A DNA stretch of 64,000 bases. Source: Seongchinamella unica (GTDB taxonomy: Bacteria > Pseudomonadota > Gammaproteobacteria > Pseudomonadales > Halieaceae). Under the pieces are notes generated by a model that saw nothing but the letters and a program-made list of their open reading frames with translations, did no database searches and had not been told where the DNA came from. The stretch covers positions 310,001 through 374,000 of the forward strand of contig NZ_SMSE01000004.1 of assembly GCF_004354085.1 (NCBI RefSeq). Direction: 5' to 3'. Below, piece by piece: positions 61,951 to 64,000 of the stretch. Numbering within the stretch: the stretch's first letter is position 1; every line of letters starts with the position of its first letter. Position numbers and translations under genes: made by a program.

Positions 61951-62790
61951 TCAGCGCTTGCGCATCAGGCCCTGTTGCATGACCGTAGCCACATGTTTAC
62001 CTTCGCGGGTATAGAAGCGGCCGCGAATCAGGGTCCTGCCGCCGCTATTGCGTTCCAGGTCGGCGCTGTGGAGCAACCACTGGTCGGCGCGGAAGTCGGC
62101 ATGAAACCAGATGGCGTGGTCCAGGCTGGCCGTCTGCAGTTCCCTGTCCCAGTAGGATCGTCCGTGCTGGACCAAACCCGCGTCAAGCAACATCGTGTCC
62201 GAAAAGTAGGTGAGCAGGCTGCGGTGCAATGCCGGATCGTCGGCGAGCGCGTCAGTGGTTTTCATCCAGCTGAAAAGCGTTCCCGATCGCGGCTCCGGGT
62301 TCCGCCAGTCGACAGGAACCACCATGCGCACGTCCAGGTCTTCCCCGGTGGTGATCATGAAGTCCTCGTTCAGGCGCCCACTCGCCAGGGCGCGTTCACG
62401 TTCTGAGAGCAGCTCTTCCGGACCACGGACCCCCGGAAGCGGCTCCTGGAAGTCAAAACTGTCGTCCGGTAACTGAAAGGAGAGAGAGCACACCAAAATG
62501 GGCCTGTTATCCTGCGAGGCGACCACCCGCCGCGAACTGAAGCTGCCCCCATCCCGGGCGCGCTCAACCTGGTACTGTATGGGCCGGTCGGTCTTGCCCT
62601 CGCGAAGAAAATAGGCGTGCTGGGAGTGCACCGCCCGTTCGGAATCAACGGTGTACTGAGCCGCTGCCAGGGCCTGGGCAAGCACCTGTCCCCCGTAGAC
62701 CCTGAATCCCTGCGGGTGCATGTTATGCCCCAGGAAGCCATCGTTGCCTGTATCTTCCAGGGTGAGCACGTCCAGTAACTGTTGCAACAT
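61951..62790 (-). CDS. tesB: Acyl-CoA thioesterase II TesB
   Basis: A 279-residue double-hotdog thioesterase that frees fatty acids from acyl-CoA. Family marks: LLDVLTLEDTGND start, RVYGGQVLAQALAAA, DWRNPEPRSGTLFSWMK and the catalytic Asp region SLDHAIWFHADFRADQW, plus GLMRKR at the end. It works opposite to the neighbouring ligase, perhaps setting free-CoA levels. It has a good promoter of its own upstream. Confidence 0.96.
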   Translation of the reverse strand: MLQQLLDVLTLEDTGNDGFLGHNMHPQGFRVYGGQVLAQALAAAQYTVDSERAVHSQHAYFLREGKTDRPIQYQVERARDGGSFSSRRVVASQDNRPILVCSLSFQLPDDSFDFQEPLPGVRGPEELLSERERALASGRLNEDFMITTGEDLDVRMVVPVDWRNPEPRSGTLFSWMKTTDALADDPALHRSLLTYFSDTMLLDAGLVQHGRSYWDRELQTASLDHAIWFHADFRADQWLLHSADLERNSGGRTLIRGRFYTREGKHVATVMQQGLMRKR

Positions 62791-62825
62791 AATACGGGTC
62801 CAAAGCGAAAATTTGGTGAGCGGCC

Positions 62826-62853
62826 ATTATCCAGAAATCTGATTCTGTGCCAA
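62826..62853 (-). promoter_or_regulatory. Sigma-70-type promoter of tesB
   Basis: On the minus strand TTGGCA (5/6 match) and GATAAT (5/6 match) are spaced by 16 bases, giving a start near 62819 and a leader of about 29 bases to the tesB ATG. Confidence 0.6.
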
Positions 62854-62887
62854 ACTTGACAAGCAAACATTTTCAGCAGGATCACTC

Positions 62888-63673
62888 ATGGACAAACACA
62901 TCACCCCGGCGGCCTTGCGCAGGGCTATTCGCAGCGGAGAATTCAGCGGCAACACCTCCGGCTACTCGCCGGGCTTTGTCCAGTGCAACCTGACCATACT
63001 CCCCGCTGACTGGGCCAGTGATTTCCTGCGCTTCTGCCAGTCCAACCCCCGGCCCTGCCCGCTCATCGCCAGTTCGAACAAACCGGGTGACACTGGCTTA
63101 CCACTTTTGGGGGATATTGACATCAGAACCGATGTGCCAAGCTACAGAGTGTTCCGCGACGGTGTATTCGTCGAGGAGGTCGCTGATATCCGCAGCCACT
63201 GGCGTGATGACCTTGTGGTATTCGCCCTGGGGTGTTCCTTCTCGTTCGAAGAAGCGCTGCTGGCCGACGGCCTCGACGTGCGCAACATCAGCGAGGGAGT
63301 GAATGTCCCCATGTACCGCACCAACATTGATTGTGCGGCGGCAGGCCCTTTCCAGGGCAAGATGGTGGTCAGCATGCGGCCGTTCAAGGCTGCTGACGCA
63401 ATACGCGCTGTGCAGATCTGCACCCGCTTCCCCTCGGTGCACGGTGCGCCCGTTCACTTGGGCGATCCTGGCCTGATCGGAATCGATAATCTGGATCTAC
63501 CGGATTACGGCGATGCTGTCACCATGGGGGAAAACGAGCTGCCCGTATTCTGGGCCTGCGGGGTCACGCCGCAGGTGGCACTGGAGAAGGCCCGGCCTCC
63601 CTTTGCCATTACCCACAGTCCCGGACACATGCTGGTGACAGATTTGCGCAACAGTCAACTGGCGGTCCTGTAA
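62888..63673 (+). CDS. DUF1445 hydro-lyase/D-glutamate cyclase-family protein
   Basis: A 261-residue member of the DUF1445 (putative hydro-lyase) family, whose relatives convert D-glutamate to 5-oxo-D-proline. Family marks: [42 protein letters not shown] and the C-terminal [13 protein letters not shown] with [12 protein letters not shown]. It ends 16 bases before pxpA, whose product hydrolyses 5-oxoproline to glutamate, so a joint glutamate/5-oxoproline salvage is inferred. Confidence 0.93.
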   Translation: MDKHITPAALRRAIRSGEFSGNTSGYSPGFVQCNLTILPADWASDFLRFCQSNPRPCPLIASSNKPGDTGLPLLGDIDIRTDVPSYRVFRDGVFVEEVADIRSHWRDDLVVFALGCSFSFEEALLADGLDVRNISEGVNVPMYRTNIDCAAAGPFQGKMVVSMRPFKAADAIRAVQICTRFPSVHGAPVHLGDPGLIGIDNLDLPDYGDAVTMGENELPVFWACGVTPQVALEKARPPFAITHSPGHMLVTDLRNSQLAVL

Positions 63674-63689
63674 AACAGGTGAGACAAGC

Positions 63690-64000
63690 ATGCTTTTGAA
63701 TTGTGATCTGGGCGAGAGCTACGGTAGCTGGGCCATGGGTCTGGACGCCGAGGTGATGCCCCATATCGACCAGGCCAATATTGCCTGCGGCTTCCACGGT
63801 GGCGACCCTTTGACCATAGGCAACACCCTGGCCATGGCAGCCGAACACGGTGTCCAGGTGGGCGCTCATCCAGCCTACCCGGACCTGGTCGGATTCGGCC
63901 GCCGCTCAATGGCACTGAGCGCGGAAGAAATCATCTCCAGCATGCACTACCAGATTGCAGCCCTGGAGGGCATGGCCCGCACGGCAGGACTGACCCTGGC
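63690..64000 (+). CDS. pxpA: 5-oxoprolinase subunit PxpA (LamB/YcsF family), 5' part
   Basis: The first 103 codons of a gene cut by the window end. It reads [18 protein letters not shown], then [14 protein letters not shown] and [17 protein letters not shown], all hallmarks of the LamB/YcsF family, subunit A of the ATP-dependent 5-oxoprolinase (PxpABC). AGGTGAG lies upstream of ATG 63690. PxpB and PxpC are expected beyond the edge. Confidence 0.95.
   Translation, partial: MLLNCDLGESYGSWAMGLDAEVMPHIDQANIACGFHGGDPLTIGNTLAMAAEHGVQVGAHPAYPDLVGFGRRSMALSAEEIISSMHYQIAALEGMARTAGLTL

Noticed and set aside
60429-61982. 517-codon ORF on the plus strand over the acyl-CoA ligase
   Set aside because: Antisense to a ligase with every motif intact; it runs to the end of tesB and has no domain.
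1-64000. Mobile elements, prophage, CRISPR, tRNA or rRNA genes
   Set aside because: Looked for and not seen: no transposase or integrase motif, no spaced direct repeats, no tRNA-like cloverleaf recognised by eye. A tRNA or ncRNA scan would be needed to be certain.

Overview
The window looks like a chromosomal segment of a GC-rich marine gammaproteobacterium, most likely of the Halieaceae (OM60/NOR5) type. This is inferred from gene content: lptF/lptG, pepA-holC-valS, rapA, sprT and purU are ordinary gammaproteobacterial genes, while DUF3604 enzymes, a DUF1302/DUF1329 envelope pair, a wax ester synthase and many acyl-CoA genes are typical of lipid- and steroid-using marine lineages. No rRNA, tRNA, CRISPR array, transposase, integrase or prophage gene was seen. 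Coding density is very high, and about fifty genes are supported.

Layout. 1-1.1 kb: two-component system (the kinase runs off the left edge). 1.2-8.7 kb: RDD membrane protein, lptG/lptF (minus), then pepA-holC-valS (plus). 8.8-9.6 kb: two cold-shock-domain genes, the second membrane-anchored. 9.6-13.5 kb: TetR regulator, DUF1329 and DUF1302 (minus). 13.7-16.4 kb: DUF3604 enzyme and a methyltransferase. 16.4-19.5 kb: TPR protein and wax ester synthase. 19.5-19.9 kb: the one long non-coding gap, holding a minus-strand terminator, a possible 22-codon ORF and a LysR-type operator. 19.9-24.5 kb: LysR, TatD, RapA. 24.5-28.8 kb: lipoprotein, then an overlapping trio of a lipid-kinase-like/DUF389 fusion, an alpha/beta hydrolase and an MBL-fold hydrolase. 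28.9-34 kb: giant MscS-type channel and a second DUF3604 enzyme.

34-38 kb: minus-strand acyl-CoA operon (acyl-CoA dehydrogenase, HSD10-like dehydrogenase, alpha-methylacyl-CoA racemase, isomerase-type crotonase), suited to methyl-branched or sterol side-chain acyl-CoAs. 38-43.7 kb: diguanylate cyclase, AraC regulator, DUF748 protein, SprT. 43.9-49.3 kb: second acyl-CoA operon (phosphotransferase, hydratase, thiolase, hydrolase, sulfatase). 49.4-54.2 kb: molybdopterin oxidoreductase, PurU, GbcA-like Rieske oxygenase and CBS protein, which may form a one-carbon disposal set. 54.3-62.8 kb: patatin phospholipase, RND efflux pair, acyl-CoA ligase and TesB. 62.9-64 kb: D-glutamate cyclase-like protein and the start of pxpA.

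Themes are lipid and acyl-CoA metabolism, envelope maintenance, and remarkably tight packing: seven convergent gene pairs meet with between a 4-base overlap and a 31-base gap. The least explained features are the LysR-operator/micro-ORF/terminator gap at 19.69-19.89 kb, the DUF389 fusion trio and the membrane-bound cold-shock protein.
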